Assembly: GCF_902506165.1 (NCBI RefSeq)
Contig: NZ_LR733817.1
Location: forward strand, 2,325,408-2,389,407
Reading direction: 5' to 3'
Length of the DNA stretch: 64,000 nucleotides
Source: Bosea sp. 29B
GTDB lineage: Bacteria; Pseudomonadota; Alphaproteobacteria; Rhizobiales; Beijerinckiaceae
Made by a program: the position numbers and the translations under genes. How positions within the stretch are numbered: position 1 is the stretch's first letter; each line of letters begins with the position of its first letter. The notes under the pieces were generated by a model, which worked only from the letters and a program-made list of their open reading frames with translations, was not told where the DNA came from and did not search any database. This document shows positions 16,610-25,358 of the stretch, in pieces.

Positions 16610-19600
16610 CCCCCGCCGGCTGGACCATTCCCGAGCAGACGCGCCGCAATCAGGCGTTGGCGGCCGAGCCCGATCTCAGCGCCTGGGTTTCGGCCAATGC
16701 CGGCTCGGGCAAGACGCATGTGCTGGTCAACCGCGTGCTCAGGCTGCTGCTCGACGGCGTCGCGCCCGGCCGGATGCTCTGCATCACCTATACCAAGGCC
16801 GCTGCTGCCAACATGTCGAACCGGGTGTTCCGGGCGCTCTCGGTCTGGGCGGTGGCGTCCGACTCGGTGCTTTGGGCGGCCTTGTCGGCGCTGACCGGCC
16901 GGCTGCCGGCGGCGAGCGACATCAGCCGGGCGCGGCGCCTGTTCGCGCAGGCGCTGGAGACGCCGGGCGGGCTCAAGATCGAGACGATCCACGCCTTCTG
17001 CACCCGCGTGCTGCAGAGCGCGCCCTTCGAGGCCAATGTCCCGCCGCGCTTCGAGGTCGCCGACGACCTCGCCCAGGACGAATTGATGCGCGACGCGCGG
17101 CGCGATCTGCTCGCGGCCGCCCAAGCCGATCCTGAGGGGCCACAGGCCAGGGCGCTGCGCTTCATGGCCGAGCATGCGGCGCAGGACACCTTCGACCAGA
17201 TCATGCGCGAGGCGTTGCACCAGCGCGCCGTGTTCAGCGATGTGGAAGGGCGGGCGCGCAAGCCGGAGGAGATCGTCACAGGACTCAGCGCCTTCCTCGG
17301 CATCGCGCCGGAGCTGACGGCGGAGACCGTACGCGAGCGCTTCCAGCGCGAATTGACCGCCGTGCCCGATCTCGAGCGGCTCGTCGCCGCCTTCGAGGCC
17401 GGCAGCGCGACGCGCGCCAAGGCGGCGGCTGCGATTCGGCTTGCCCTCTCGGACACGCCCGGCACCGATCCGGTCGCCGCCTGCCGAGCCGGGCTGCTGA
17501 CCGCCGAAGGCAATGTCGCCCAGCATGTCCGCGGCAAGGGCAACAGCGCCCTGCCGGCTGATCTCGACACGGCGCTCGATGCGCTCGCCGCCTGCCTGAC
17601 CGGAGCGATCGAGCAGCTTAACGCCATCGCCGTGCGCGGGCGCAGCGCGGCGCTCGCCGTGCTGGTGACGTATATCCTCGCCGCCTATCGCCGCTTGAAG
17701 GCGCAGCGCTCCCTGCTCGACTATGACGACCTGATCGCCAAGGCGCGCTCGCTGCTCGACCGGGTCGATCCGGCCTGGGCGCTCTACAAGCTCGACGCCG
17801 GCATCGACCACATCCTGCTCGACGAAGCCCAGGACACCAGCGAGGCGCAATGGGCGATCCTGCGCCGCCTCGCCGAGGAGTTCTCGGCCGGCGAAGGCGC
17901 GCGCGAACTGGTCCGGCCGCGCACCGTCTTCGTGGTTGGCGACGAGAAGCAGTCGATCTACGGCTTTCAGGGCGCGGCGCCCGCCCATTTCAGCGAGGAG
18001 CGGCGTTTGCTCGGCCGGCGCCTCGAGGAGGCCGGCCAGCGCTTCGAGCCGATCAGCCTCACCACCTCGTTCCGCTCGGCCCCCGACATCATGCGCGCCG
18101 TCGATGCGGTGTTCGCGCCGAAGGAGCATTGGCGCGGCCTCGTCTTCGACGGCGGCGCCGGGCCCGAGCGTCACGATACGGTCAGGCGCGCTTCGGTCGG
18201 CGCGGTCGATCTCTGGCCGGTCTCGGCCGATGATGCCGGCGACAAGCCCGATGCCTGGACCACACCGGTCGATGCGCCCGAGCGGCGCTCTGGCCTGGTC
18301 AAGCTCGCGGCCCGCATCGCCGATGTGCTGAAGCGCTGGAGCGAGGCCGGCCGCGACGATATCGGCCGGCCGTTCAAGCCGGGCGACGTGATGATCCTGT
18401 TGCGCCAGCGCGGTGCGCTGTTCGAGGCGATCGTCAAGGCGCTGAAGGATCGCGGCGTCCCCGTCGCCGGTCGCGATCGCCTGACGCTCGCCGATCATCC
18501 GGCGGTCGAGGATCTCGTCGCGCTCGGGCGCGCGATCCTGTTGCCGCAGGACGACCTCTCGCTGGCGATCACGCTGAAGACGCCGCTCTTCGGCCTCGAC
18601 GACGACGACCTGATGCGCCTGGCGCCGGAGCGGAAGGGCTCGCTGCGCGAAGCTTTCCGCGCGGCGGCGCAGACCGAACCGCGCTACGCTGCGATCGAGG
18701 CGCGATTAGTCGATCTCGCCGAGGAGGCTGCGCGTCATGGCCCGTTCCGCTTCTTCGCCGGCCTGCTCGGTCCCGGCGGTGGCCGCAATCTTGCCCTCGC
18801 CCGGCTCGGCCCCGAAGCGGGCGATGCACTCGACGCCTTCCTCAGCGCCGCGCTTGATCACGAGCGGCGCTACGGCCCCTCACTCGCCGGCTTCCTGCAC
18901 CATATCGGCGCGGTGGCGACGCAGGTGAAGCGCGATCTCTCGGCCAGCGCCGGCGAGGTCCGGGTCATGACTGTGCACGGCTCGAAGGGGCTGGAGGCGC
19001 CGGTCGTCATCCTCGCCGATCTCGGCATCGCGCCGGGCGAACGGCGCCTGCCGAAGCTGATGGCGGTCGAGCCGCCGCGCGGCGCGCAGGTGCCGGTCTG
19101 GCCGAGCAGGCGCGCCGACGATCCAGCCGCGATGCGGCGCGCCAAGGATGCCATCGTCGCGCAGATGGTCGAGGAGCATCACCGCCTGCTCTATGTCGCG
19201 CTGACGCGGGCCGAGGAGCGCTTGATCCTCTGCGGCGTGCAGGCCAAAGGCGAGGCGCCGGAAGGTTCCTGGTACGCCATGGCCGCGCTCGGTCTCGCCG
19301 GCTCCGAGCCCTGGCTGCGCGATGTGTCGGCGCCCGATGGCGACGGCGAGGTCCGCCGCTTCATGGTCTCGCAGCCGGGAGAGGGGGCAGTCGAAGAAGG
19401 CGTTGCAGCACGGGTTGCGGCGCCGCCGCCGGATTGGCTGACGCGCGCAGCCCCTGCCGAGGCCGAGCCGGCGCCGCCCTTGCGGCCGTCGAGTGCGCTG
19501 TCTGCCGCCGATGCGCAGGAGCGCCCGCATGACGGGCCCTTCCTCGCCAATGCCGCCGCGGCCGGCCGGCTGGCGCATCTCTTGTTGCAGGTCCTTCCTG

Positions 19601-20082
19601 AAGTACCGCCGGAGCGCCGCGCCAGCACGGCTCGCGCACTGGCGGAGGCACGTGGCGGTTCGCTCGCCGAGGAACGTCGCAGCAAGATCGTCGAGGATAC
19701 GCTCGCGCTGATCGCTGCGCCGGAATTCGGTGGGCTGTTCGGCTCGGGCAGCCTCGCCGAGGTGCCGCTCGCCGGGGAGATCATCCTGTCCGACGGCGAC
19801 AAAAGGCCGGTACAGGGCCGGATCGACCGGCTCGCGGTCGGCGACGACGAGGTGCTGATCGCGGATTTCAAGACGGCTGCTCGGGCGCCGCAGGATGCCG
19901 CCGCTCTGCCGGTCTCGACGCTGGCGCAGCTCGCGGTCTATCGCCGGCTGGTCGGCGAGATCTATCCGGGCCGGCGCGTCCGGGCGGTCGCGATCTACAC
20001 GGCGAGCCTGAAGCCGCTGGAGCCATCAGCCGAGCTGCTCGATGCGGCCCTGGCGAAGATGACGTCTCCCTCCCCGCACTGA
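16606..20082 (+). CDS. addA: Double-strand break repair helicase-nuclease AddA
   Basis: The 1158-residue protein is a UvrD-like superfamily 1 helicase. Walker A is SANAGSGKTHVL, motif II is LLDEAQDTSEAQW, motif III is VVGDEKQSIYGFQGA, motif V is MTVHGSKGLEAPVV and motif VI is LLYVALTRAEERL. The C-terminal RecB-like nuclease is marked by VQGRIDRL and LIADFKTA. All catalytic motifs are present, so the AddAB complex should have 3'-5' helicase and nuclease activity. It is translationally coupled to addB. Confidence 0.96.
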   Translation: MTPAGWTIPEQTRRNQALAAEPDLSAWVSANAGSGKTHVLVNRVLRLLLDGVAPGRMLCITYTKAAAANMSNRVFRALSVWAVASDSVLWAALSALTGRLPAASDISRARRLFAQALETPGGLKIETIHAFCTRVLQSAPFEANVPPRFEVADDLAQDELMRDARRDLLAAAQADPEGPQARALRFMAEHAAQDTFDQIMREALHQRAVFSDVEGRARKPEEIVTGLSAFLGIAPELTAETVRERFQRELTAVPDLERLVAAFEAGSATRAKAAAAIRLALSDTPGTDPVAACRAGLLTAEGNVAQHVRGKGNSALPADLDTALDALAACLTGAIEQLNAIAVRGRSAALAVLVTYILAAYRRLKAQRSLLDYDDLIAKARSLLDRVDPAWALYKLDAGIDHILLDEAQDTSEAQWAILRRLAEEFSAGEGARELVRPRTVFVVGDEKQSIYGFQGAAPAHFSEERRLLGRRLEEAGQRFEPISLTTSFRSAPDIMRAVDAVFAPKEHWRGLVFDGGAGPERHDTVRRASVGAVDLWPVSADDAGDKPDAWTTPVDAPERRSGLVKLAARIADVLKRWSEAGRDDIGRPFKPGDVMILLRQRGALFEAIVKALKDRGVPVAGRDRLTLADHPAVEDLVALGRAILLPQDDLSLAITLKTPLFGLDDDDLMRLAPERKGSLREAFRAAAQTEPRYAAIEARLVDLAEEAARHGPFRFFAGLLGPGGGRNLALARLGPEAGDALDAFLSAALDHERRYGPSLAGFLHHIGAVATQVKRDLSASAGEVRVMTVHGSKGLEAPVVILADLGIAPGERRLPKLMAVEPPRGAQVPVWPSRRADDPAAMRRAKDAIVAQMVEEHHRLLYVALTRAEERLILCGVQAKGEAPEGSWYAMAALGLAGSEPWLRDVSAPDGDGEVRRFMVSQPGEGAVEEGVAARVAAPPPDWLTRAAPAEAEPAPPLRPSSALSAADAQERPHDGPFLANAAAAGRLAHLLLQVLPEVPPERRASTARALAEARGGSLAEERRSKIVEDTLALIAAPEFGGLFGSGSLAEVPLAGEIILSDGDKRPVQGRIDRLAVGDDEVLIADFKTAARAPQDAAALPVSTLAQLAVYRRLVGEIYPGRRVRAVAIYTASLKPLEPSAELLDAALAKMTSPSPH

Positions 20083-20086
20083 CGGA

Positions 20087-20494
20087 TCAGCCGATCGCGG
20101 CGACGCATTCGATCTCGATGTCGAAGGGCAGGGGCCAGGGCCGGATCGCCGCACTGGTCCGGGCCGGGAAGCCGTCAGTGAAATAGGTCCGGTAGACCGC
20201 ATTGACCCCGGCCATCAGCGCGGGATCGGTGACGAAGATCGTTGCCTTGATGACCGCGTCGAGCGAGGCGCCGCCATGGCGGAGGGTCATGGCCAGCGCT
20301 TCCATCGCGGCACGGGTCTGCGTCTCGATATCGCCGCTGACGATCTCGCCGGTGGTGACGTCGATTGGCGGCATGCCGCAGGTGAAGAGCAGGTCGCCGG
20401 CGCGCGCCAGCGCCGAGGTCGGCGCGCCGAGCCGGCGGATCGCCTCGGAGATGACGGGGACTTCGATGATCTCGCGGCGCATGATGTGATCCAC
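20087..20494 (-). CDS. RidA family (YjgF/YER057c/UK114) protein
   Basis: This 135-residue protein has the RidA trimer fold pattern: LLFTCGMPPID, the helix with a run ending LDAVIKATIFV, and PARTSAAI, whose Arg aligns with the imine-binding Arg of active RidA. RidA proteins hydrolyse reactive 2-aminoacrylate and related imines; this subgroup may instead serve a catabolic pathway. It lies four bases from the convergent addA stop and 20 bases after the tetR-type gene in the same direction, so it may be co-transcribed with that regulator. The start is GTG 20494 or ATG 20482. Confidence 0.85.
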   Translation of the reverse strand: MDHIMRREIIEVPVISEAIRRLGAPTSALARAGDLLFTCGMPPIDVTTGEIVSGDIETQTRAAMEALAMTLRHGGASLDAVIKATIFVTDPALMAGVNAVYRTYFTDGFPARTSAAIRPWPLPFDIEIECVAAIG

Positions 20495-20514
20495 TTTTCC
20501 TTGGATAAGCCGGC

Positions 20515-21159
20515 TCAGCGGCCCCGCAGCAGGCCGTCGATGCCGGCGGCGCAGAAGTCGGTCAGGCGCTGCAGCAATTGCTCGGCATTCTCCACGACCG
20601 GGACAGCCTCGCGCGGCTGGTCGAGCCGCGCCGCGCGGTCGCCCGCGGCCATGGTCATGACGAGCGCGCCGACCATGAAGAGGTAGGCGTCGACCAGGGC
20701 GCCCTCCGGTGCCTGCGGATAGGCCTTGCCCAGCGCCGCGACGAACTGCCGTGCGGTTGGATCGAAATGCTCGGCGACGACGCCGCGCGCCGCCTCGCGC
20801 GGGTCGACCGCTTCGCGGGCGGTCATCACGGCGAAGGCCGCGCCCTGCACGCCTTCGCTGAAGCGCTGGCGCACCGAGGGGCCGATCAAGGCGGCGACGA
20901 CCTCGCCGACATCGAGCGCCGGCCGGGCCATGGCCTCGCCCAGCGCCTGCGCGCGCGCCAGCGCCAGAGCGTGGGCCCGGCGGGCGAAGACGGCGCGATA
21001 GAGCGCCTCCTTCGAGCCGAAATGATAGCTGAGCTGCGAGAGCCGCACGCCGGCCGCGGCTGCAAGGTCGCGCATCGAGGCGCCGTCGGCGCCGCCGCGC
21101 TCGGCAAAGAGCCGCTCGGCAGCGTCGAGAATGCGGTCGCGCGTCGGCATCGCGGACAT
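20515..21159 (-). CDS. TetR/AcrR family transcriptional regulator
   Basis: The 214-residue protein has an N-terminal TetR helix-turn-helix ([17 protein letters not shown]…[31 protein letters not shown]) and a C-terminal ligand and dimer domain resembling the CerR-type C-terminal region. It is transcribed divergently from the cyclase/BKACE/SMP-30 operon, with a palindrome in the shared 120-base region. By the usual logic of such pairs it represses that operon and itself until a pathway compound binds. GGAGGGG stands just before the ATG. Confidence 0.88.
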   Translation of the reverse strand: MSAMPTRDRILDAAERLFAERGGADGASMRDLAAAAGVRLSQLSYHFGSKEALYRAVFARRAHALALARAQALGEAMARPALDVGEVVAALIGPSVRQRFSEGVQGAAFAVMTAREAVDPREAARGVVAEHFDPTARQFVAALGKAYPQAPEGALVDAYLFMVGALVMTMAAGDRAARLDQPREAVPVVENAEQLLQRLTDFCAAGIDGLLRGR

Positions 21160-21221
21160 CGGGCCCCTCCAGAATCCAGCGATTCCCCTCTTACCAGAAA
21201 CGTGACGTCCTGCTATAGGTC

Positions 21222-21233
21222 GGACGTTCGTCC
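21222..21233. promoter_or_regulatory. Candidate TetR operator
   Basis: GGACG-TT-CGTCC is a perfect inverted repeat midway between the divergent tetR-type gene and the cyclase operon, a few bases downstream of a TATAGG that could be a -10 element. Placement and symmetry suggest the operator. Binding is inferred. Confidence 0.55.
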
Positions 21234-21279
21234 AAATTCGAACCACAGAGAACACAGCCTCCAGGGAGGACATACCGGC

Positions 21280-22059
21280 ATGCTGCCAGGCCGCCTCGTC
21301 GATCTGTCGATTCCGCTCGAGAACGACGTTCCTGCCGATCCGCCCTTCCAGAAGGTCAGAATCGACTACCGCACGCATGCGGCGACGGCGAACGACATCG
21401 CCGCGGCCTTTCCGGGTCTCAGGCCCGAGCAGCTTCCGGACGGCATGGGCTGGGCGGTCGAGCTCGCGACGATCTCGACCCATAACGGCACCCATGTCGA
21501 CGCGCCCTGGCATTACCACCCGACGCAGGATGGCGGCGCGCCGGCGCTCCGGATCGACGAATGTCCGCTCGACTGGTTCCTGCAACCCGGCGTGAAGCTC
21601 GACTTCCGCCATCTGCCGGATGGGCATGTCGTCACCCCCGACGAGATCGACGCCGAACTGGCGCGGATCGACCATAAGCTCAGCCCGCTGGAGATCGTCA
21701 TCGCCAATACGCGGGCTGGCGCCCGCTATGGCCAGGCCGATTATGTCGATTCCGGCTGCGGTTTCGGCCGCGAGGCGACGCTGCATCTGGTCCGGCAGGG
21801 CATCAAGGTGGTCGGCACCGATGGCTGGAGCTGGGATGCGCCGTTCAGCCACACTGCCCGCCGTTTCGCCGAGACCGGCGACGCCTCGCTGATCTGGGAG
21901 GGCCATAAGGCCGGGCGCGAGGCGGGCTACTGCCAGATCGAGAAGCTGCACAATCTCGAAGCGCTGCCGGCGACCGGCTTCACGATCAGCTGCCTGCCAG
22001 TGAAGGTCCGCAACGGCTCGGCCGGCTGGACCCGCGCCGTGGCGATCCTGCCGGACTAG
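21280..22059 (+). CDS. Cyclase family protein (metal-dependent hydrolase, kynurenine formamidase fold)
   Basis: This is a 259-residue protein of the cyclase family (PF04199). The metal-binding signature [13 protein letters not shown] and the downstream [10 protein letters not shown] are present. Relatives hydrolyse amide or ester bonds in ring compounds and N-formylkynurenine, or open or close small rings, with Mn or Zn. It is the first gene of a TetR-controlled operon with BKACE, SMP-30 lactonase and a binding protein, so it probably takes a catabolic step. The substrate is not deducible. AGGGAGGA precedes the ATG. The stop codon TAG is embedded in a REP-like palindrome. Confidence 0.85.
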   Translation: MLPGRLVDLSIPLENDVPADPPFQKVRIDYRTHAATANDIAAAFPGLRPEQLPDGMGWAVELATISTHNGTHVDAPWHYHPTQDGGAPALRIDECPLDWFLQPGVKLDFRHLPDGHVVTPDEIDAELARIDHKLSPLEIVIANTRAGARYGQADYVDSGCGFGREATLHLVRQGIKVVGTDGWSWDAPFSHTARRFAETGDASLIWEGHKAGREAGYCQIEKLHNLEALPATGFTISCLPVKVRNGSAGWTRAVAILPD

Positions 22060-22105
22060 AGCATTTTCAAGCGAAGTGGACACCGGTTCGCGTGAAGAAA
22101 ATGCG
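22057..22105. repeat. REP-like palindrome between cyclase and BKACE genes
   Basis: Arms GCATTTTC (22061-22068) and GAAAATGC (22097-22104) enclose GCGAAGTGG…CCGGTTCGC. This resembles extragenic palindromes common in Hyphomicrobiales. It begins with the stop codon of the cyclase gene and lies inside an operon, where it may reduce or stabilise the downstream message. Confidence 0.6.
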
Positions 22106-22144
22106 GCAAATCAAAAAGTTGCCGGAACGACGAAGGAGAATGCG

Positions 22145-23071
22145 ATGAGCAAGGTCATCATCACCTGCGCCGTCACCGGCGGCATCCATACCCCGACCAT
22201 GTCGGACCATCTGCCGATCACGCCGGACGAGATCGCCAGCCAGGCGATCGCGGCGGCAGAAGCCGGCGCGGCGATCCTGCATCTGCATGCCCGCGATCCC
22301 CGGGACGGCCGCCCGACGCCGGACCCGGCCGTGTTTATGGAGTTCCTGCCGCGGATCAAGCAGGCGACCGATGCCGTCGTGAACATCACCACCGGCGGTG
22401 GCCTGACCATGACGGTCGAGGAGCGCCTCGCCGCGCCGCTCAAGGCCGCGCCGGAGATGTGCTCGCTCAATATGGGCTCGATGAATTTCGCGCTGCACCC
22501 GCTGGCGGAGAAGTACAGCGACTGGAAGCATCCCTGGGAGCAGCCTTACCTCGCCAACACCAAGGACTTCATTTTCCGCAACACCTTCGGCGACATCGAG
22601 CGCATCTACAAGCTGCTCGGCGAAGGCCACGGCACCAAGTTCGAGCACGAATGCTACGATGTCGGCCACCTCTACAATCTCGCCCATTGCCTCGATCGCG
22701 GCTGGTTCCGGCCGCCGGTCTTCCTGCAATTGATCTTCGGCATCCTGGGCGGCATCGGCGCCGATCTCGACAACCTGATGTTCATGAAGCGCACCGCCGA
22801 CAAGCTCTTCGGCAAGGACTACCACTGGTCCGTGCTCGCCGCCGGGCGCCATCAGATGGCTTTCTGCACGCAGGCCGCGATGCTGGGCGGCAATGTCCGT
22901 GTCGGGCTGGAGGACAGCCTGTTCATCGGCAGGGGCAAGCTCGCCACCTCCAATGCCGAGCAGGTCGCCAAAATCCGCCGCATCGTCGAGGAACTCGGCT
23001 ACGAGGTCGCGACGCCCGAGGAGGCCCGCGCCACGCTCGGCCTCAAGGGCGGCGACCGCGTGAACTTCTAG
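22145..23071 (+). CDS. BKACE (DUF849) beta-keto acid cleavage enzyme
   Basis: The 308-residue protein is a full-length DUF849 member. Metal and substrate motifs seen are ITCAVTGG near the start, LHLHARDPRDGRP, VNITTGGG, NMGSMNF and VGLEDSLFIGRG. BKACE enzymes, such as the lysine-fermentation Kce, condense a beta-keto acid with acetyl-CoA and cleave it to acetoacetate plus a CoA ester. Substrate classes vary widely (carnitine-derived dehydrocarnitine, ketoaminohexanoate and others), and I cannot assign one. GAAGGAGAATGCG precedes the ATG at 22145. Confidence 0.92.
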   Translation: MSKVIITCAVTGGIHTPTMSDHLPITPDEIASQAIAAAEAGAAILHLHARDPRDGRPTPDPAVFMEFLPRIKQATDAVVNITTGGGLTMTVEERLAAPLKAAPEMCSLNMGSMNFALHPLAEKYSDWKHPWEQPYLANTKDFIFRNTFGDIERIYKLLGEGHGTKFEHECYDVGHLYNLAHCLDRGWFRPPVFLQLIFGILGGIGADLDNLMFMKRTADKLFGKDYHWSVLAAGRHQMAFCTQAAMLGGNVRVGLEDSLFIGRGKLATSNAEQVAKIRRIVEELGYEVATPEEARATLGLKGGDRVNF

Positions 23072-23079
23072 GGGCCGCC

Positions 23080-24108
23080 ATGTCGCCCCGCCCCAACCCA
23101 CTCGACGGCTTCGTCATCGATCCCGCGGCGATCACCTATGTCGGCGAGGGCCTGCAGCGGCCGGAATGCATCCTCGCCGAGCGCGACGGCTCGCTCTGGA
23201 GCGCCGATGCGCGCGGCGGCGTCGTCCATATCCGGCCGGACGGCTCGCAAGCGCTGATCACGCAGACCGCGAGCCGCGGCTTCGCCGAGGCGGCCGACGA
23301 GGAGGCGCGCTTCGTCTCCGGCACCTTGCCGAACGGCCTCGCCTTCGCCCGCAACGGCGACGTGCTGATCTCGAATTTCGGCACCGACCGGCTGGAGGTG
23401 ATGACGCGCTCGGGCGAGACGCGCGTGCTGGTCGACAGCATCGACGGGCAGGCGATCGGCAAGGTCAATTTCGTGCTGCGCGACAGCAAGGACCGGATCT
23501 GGCTGACGATCTCGACGCGGACGACAAACTGGATGCGGGCGATGAGCCCCAATGTTCGCGACGGCTATGTCGCGCTGTATGATGGCGGGCGCCTGCGCAT
23601 CGTCGCCGACGGCTTCGCCTTCACCAACGAGATCCGGCTCGATGCCAATGAGGAATGGCTCTACGTCGCCGAGACCTGCGCTTGCCGGGTGACGCGTTTA
23701 CGGGTTGGGGCCGATGGCAGCCTGACCGATCGCGAGATTTTCGGCCCGAGCGACCACGGCGCTTTCATCGACGGCATCGCCTTCGACGCCCATGGCAATC
23801 TCTGGGGCACGCATGTGATGCTCGACCGGATCTTCGCGATCACGCCGGAAGGCGAGTTGCGCATCCTGCTCGACGACGACCACGGGAGCGCGGCGGGCAA
23901 GGCGCTGATGGCCGCTTTCGCCCGCGACGAGGCGACGCCCGAGCTGATGCTCGCTTGCGGCGGCACGATCGCCCCCTGGTTCGCCAGCATCACCTTCGGC
24001 GGGCCTGACCTTCGTACCGCCTATATCGGCAGCCTGCGCGGCAGCCGCATCCCCTCATTCAGATCACCGGTCGCCGGCCTGCCGATGGCGCACTGGCACG
24101 ACCGCTAG
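23080..24108 (+). CDS. SMP-30/gluconolactonase/LRE family protein
   Basis: This 342-residue protein has a six-bladed propeller pattern with repeated GNL/GDV strands: RPECILAERDGSLWSADARGG, LPNGLAFARNGDVLISN, FTNEIRLDANEEWLYVAET and IDGIAFDAHGNLWGTHV. The Glu, Asn and Asp positions typical of the lactonase metal site are present in these segments. Members hydrolyse lactones of sugars or other acids. It begins eight bases after the BKACE gene, in the same operon, so a lactone intermediate is implied for the pathway. Confidence 0.87.
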   Translation: MSPRPNPLDGFVIDPAAITYVGEGLQRPECILAERDGSLWSADARGGVVHIRPDGSQALITQTASRGFAEAADEEARFVSGTLPNGLAFARNGDVLISNFGTDRLEVMTRSGETRVLVDSIDGQAIGKVNFVLRDSKDRIWLTISTRTTNWMRAMSPNVRDGYVALYDGGRLRIVADGFAFTNEIRLDANEEWLYVAETCACRVTRLRVGADGSLTDREIFGPSDHGAFIDGIAFDAHGNLWGTHVMLDRIFAITPEGELRILLDDDHGSAAGKALMAAFARDEATPELMLACGGTIAPWFASITFGGPDLRTAYIGSLRGSRIPSFRSPVAGLPMAHWHDR

Positions 24109-24140
24109 CAACGATGAAAAACACCATGGGAGGAATTAAC

Positions 24141-25349
24141 ATGAAGGGTCTGGCCTCGGCGCTCGCTCTTACCACCGCATTGCTCGGCGCCCTGCCCGCC
24201 GCAGCCGAGATCTCGGACGGCGCCGTCAAGATCGGCGTGCTGACCGACATGTCCGGCGTCTATTCCGACATCACCGGTAAGGGCTCGATCACCGCTGCCC
24301 GCATGGCGGTCGAGGACTGCCTGAAGGCCGAATGCCAGGGCATGAAGATCGAGGTCGTTTCGGCCGACCACCAGAACAAGGCCGATGTCGGCTCGGCGAT
24401 CACCCGCGAATGGATCGACCGGCAGGGCGTCGACGTCCTCGCCGACATGTCGAACGCCTCGCTGCAGCTCGCCATCCCGCCGCTGCTGAAGGACAAGAAC
24501 CGGGTCGGCCTGTTCCCCGGTGGCACCGCGCGCCTGACCGGCGACGCCTGCCAGCCCGACCATGTCGTCCAGTGGATGTGGGACACCTATGTCCAGGTCG
24601 CAGGGATCGCCAACCACCTGACCAAGCCTGGCACCAAATGGTACCTGGTCACCGCCGACTACGCGCTCGGCCACCAGCTCGAAGCCGACGCCAAGACCCT
24701 CGTCACCGCCAAGGGCGGCACCTATGTCGGCTCGGTCCGGCACGCCTTCCCGGCGGTCGATCTCTCCTCGCAGCTTTTGACGGCGCAGGGCTCGGGCGCC
24801 GACCTGATCGCGCTCGCCAATGCCGGCGGCGACACCGTCGCCGGGATCAAGACGGCGCGCGATTTCGGCATCGGCCAGGACAAGCAGAAGCTGGTCGCCT
24901 TCTTCCTGACTGCGATGGACGTCAAGAGCGTGGGCCTCGCCTCGGCGCAGGGCACGATCCTGACCGAGGGCTTCTACTGGGATATCGACGAGCGCACCCG
25001 CGCCTTCTCCGAACGCTTCAAGGCGGCGCATGGCGCGGTGCCCTCGGCGATCCAGGCCGGCGTCTATTCCTCGGTCCGGCACTATCTCAAGGCGGTCGTC
25101 GCGGCGAAGTCGGACGAGGCCAAGACGGTGATCGCCAAGATGCGCGAGCTGCCGATCGAGGACGAGGTCGTGCGCAACGCCAAACTGCGTGAGGACGGGC
25201 GCATGGTCCACGACTTCTACGTCTTCCAGGTCAAGAAGCCGGCGGAGTCGAAGGGCGAATGGGACCTCTACGACCTCGTCGCCACCATCCCCGGCGATCA
25301 GGCCTTCCGCCCGCTCGCCCAGAGCGCCTGCCCGGCGATCAAGAAGTAG
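24141..25349 (+). CDS. ABC transporter substrate-binding protein, branched-chain amino acid (LivK) type
   Basis: This is a 402-residue type I periplasmic binding protein with a signal peptide ending at LPAAAE and the Peripla_BP_6 pattern (IGVLTDMSGVYSDITGKGSITAARMAVEDC, then GADLIALANAGGDTVAGIKTARDFG). GGGAGGAATTAAC precedes the ATG at 24141. It is the last gene of the TetR-controlled operon. No permease or ATPase genes of the Liv type follow; the next transporter genes are of a different family and on the other strand. It must therefore pair with a transporter encoded elsewhere or act in sensing. Confidence 0.88.
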   Translation: MKGLASALALTTALLGALPAAAEISDGAVKIGVLTDMSGVYSDITGKGSITAARMAVEDCLKAECQGMKIEVVSADHQNKADVGSAITREWIDRQGVDVLADMSNASLQLAIPPLLKDKNRVGLFPGGTARLTGDACQPDHVVQWMWDTYVQVAGIANHLTKPGTKWYLVTADYALGHQLEADAKTLVTAKGGTYVGSVRHAFPAVDLSSQLLTAQGSGADLIALANAGGDTVAGIKTARDFGIGQDKQKLVAFFLTAMDVKSVGLASAQGTILTEGFYWDIDERTRAFSERFKAAHGAVPSAIQAGVYSSVRHYLKAVVAAKSDEAKTVIAKMRELPIEDEVVRNAKLREDGRMVHDFYVFQVKKPAESKGEWDLYDLVATIPGDQAFRPLAQSACPAIKK

Positions 25350-25358
25350 CCGCGCGCT

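Noticed and set aside
13625..18498. Long minus-strand open frames opposite addB and addA
   Set aside because: Composition is typical of antisense frames in high-GC DNA, without ribosome sites or motifs, while the plus strand encodes intact AddB and AddA.
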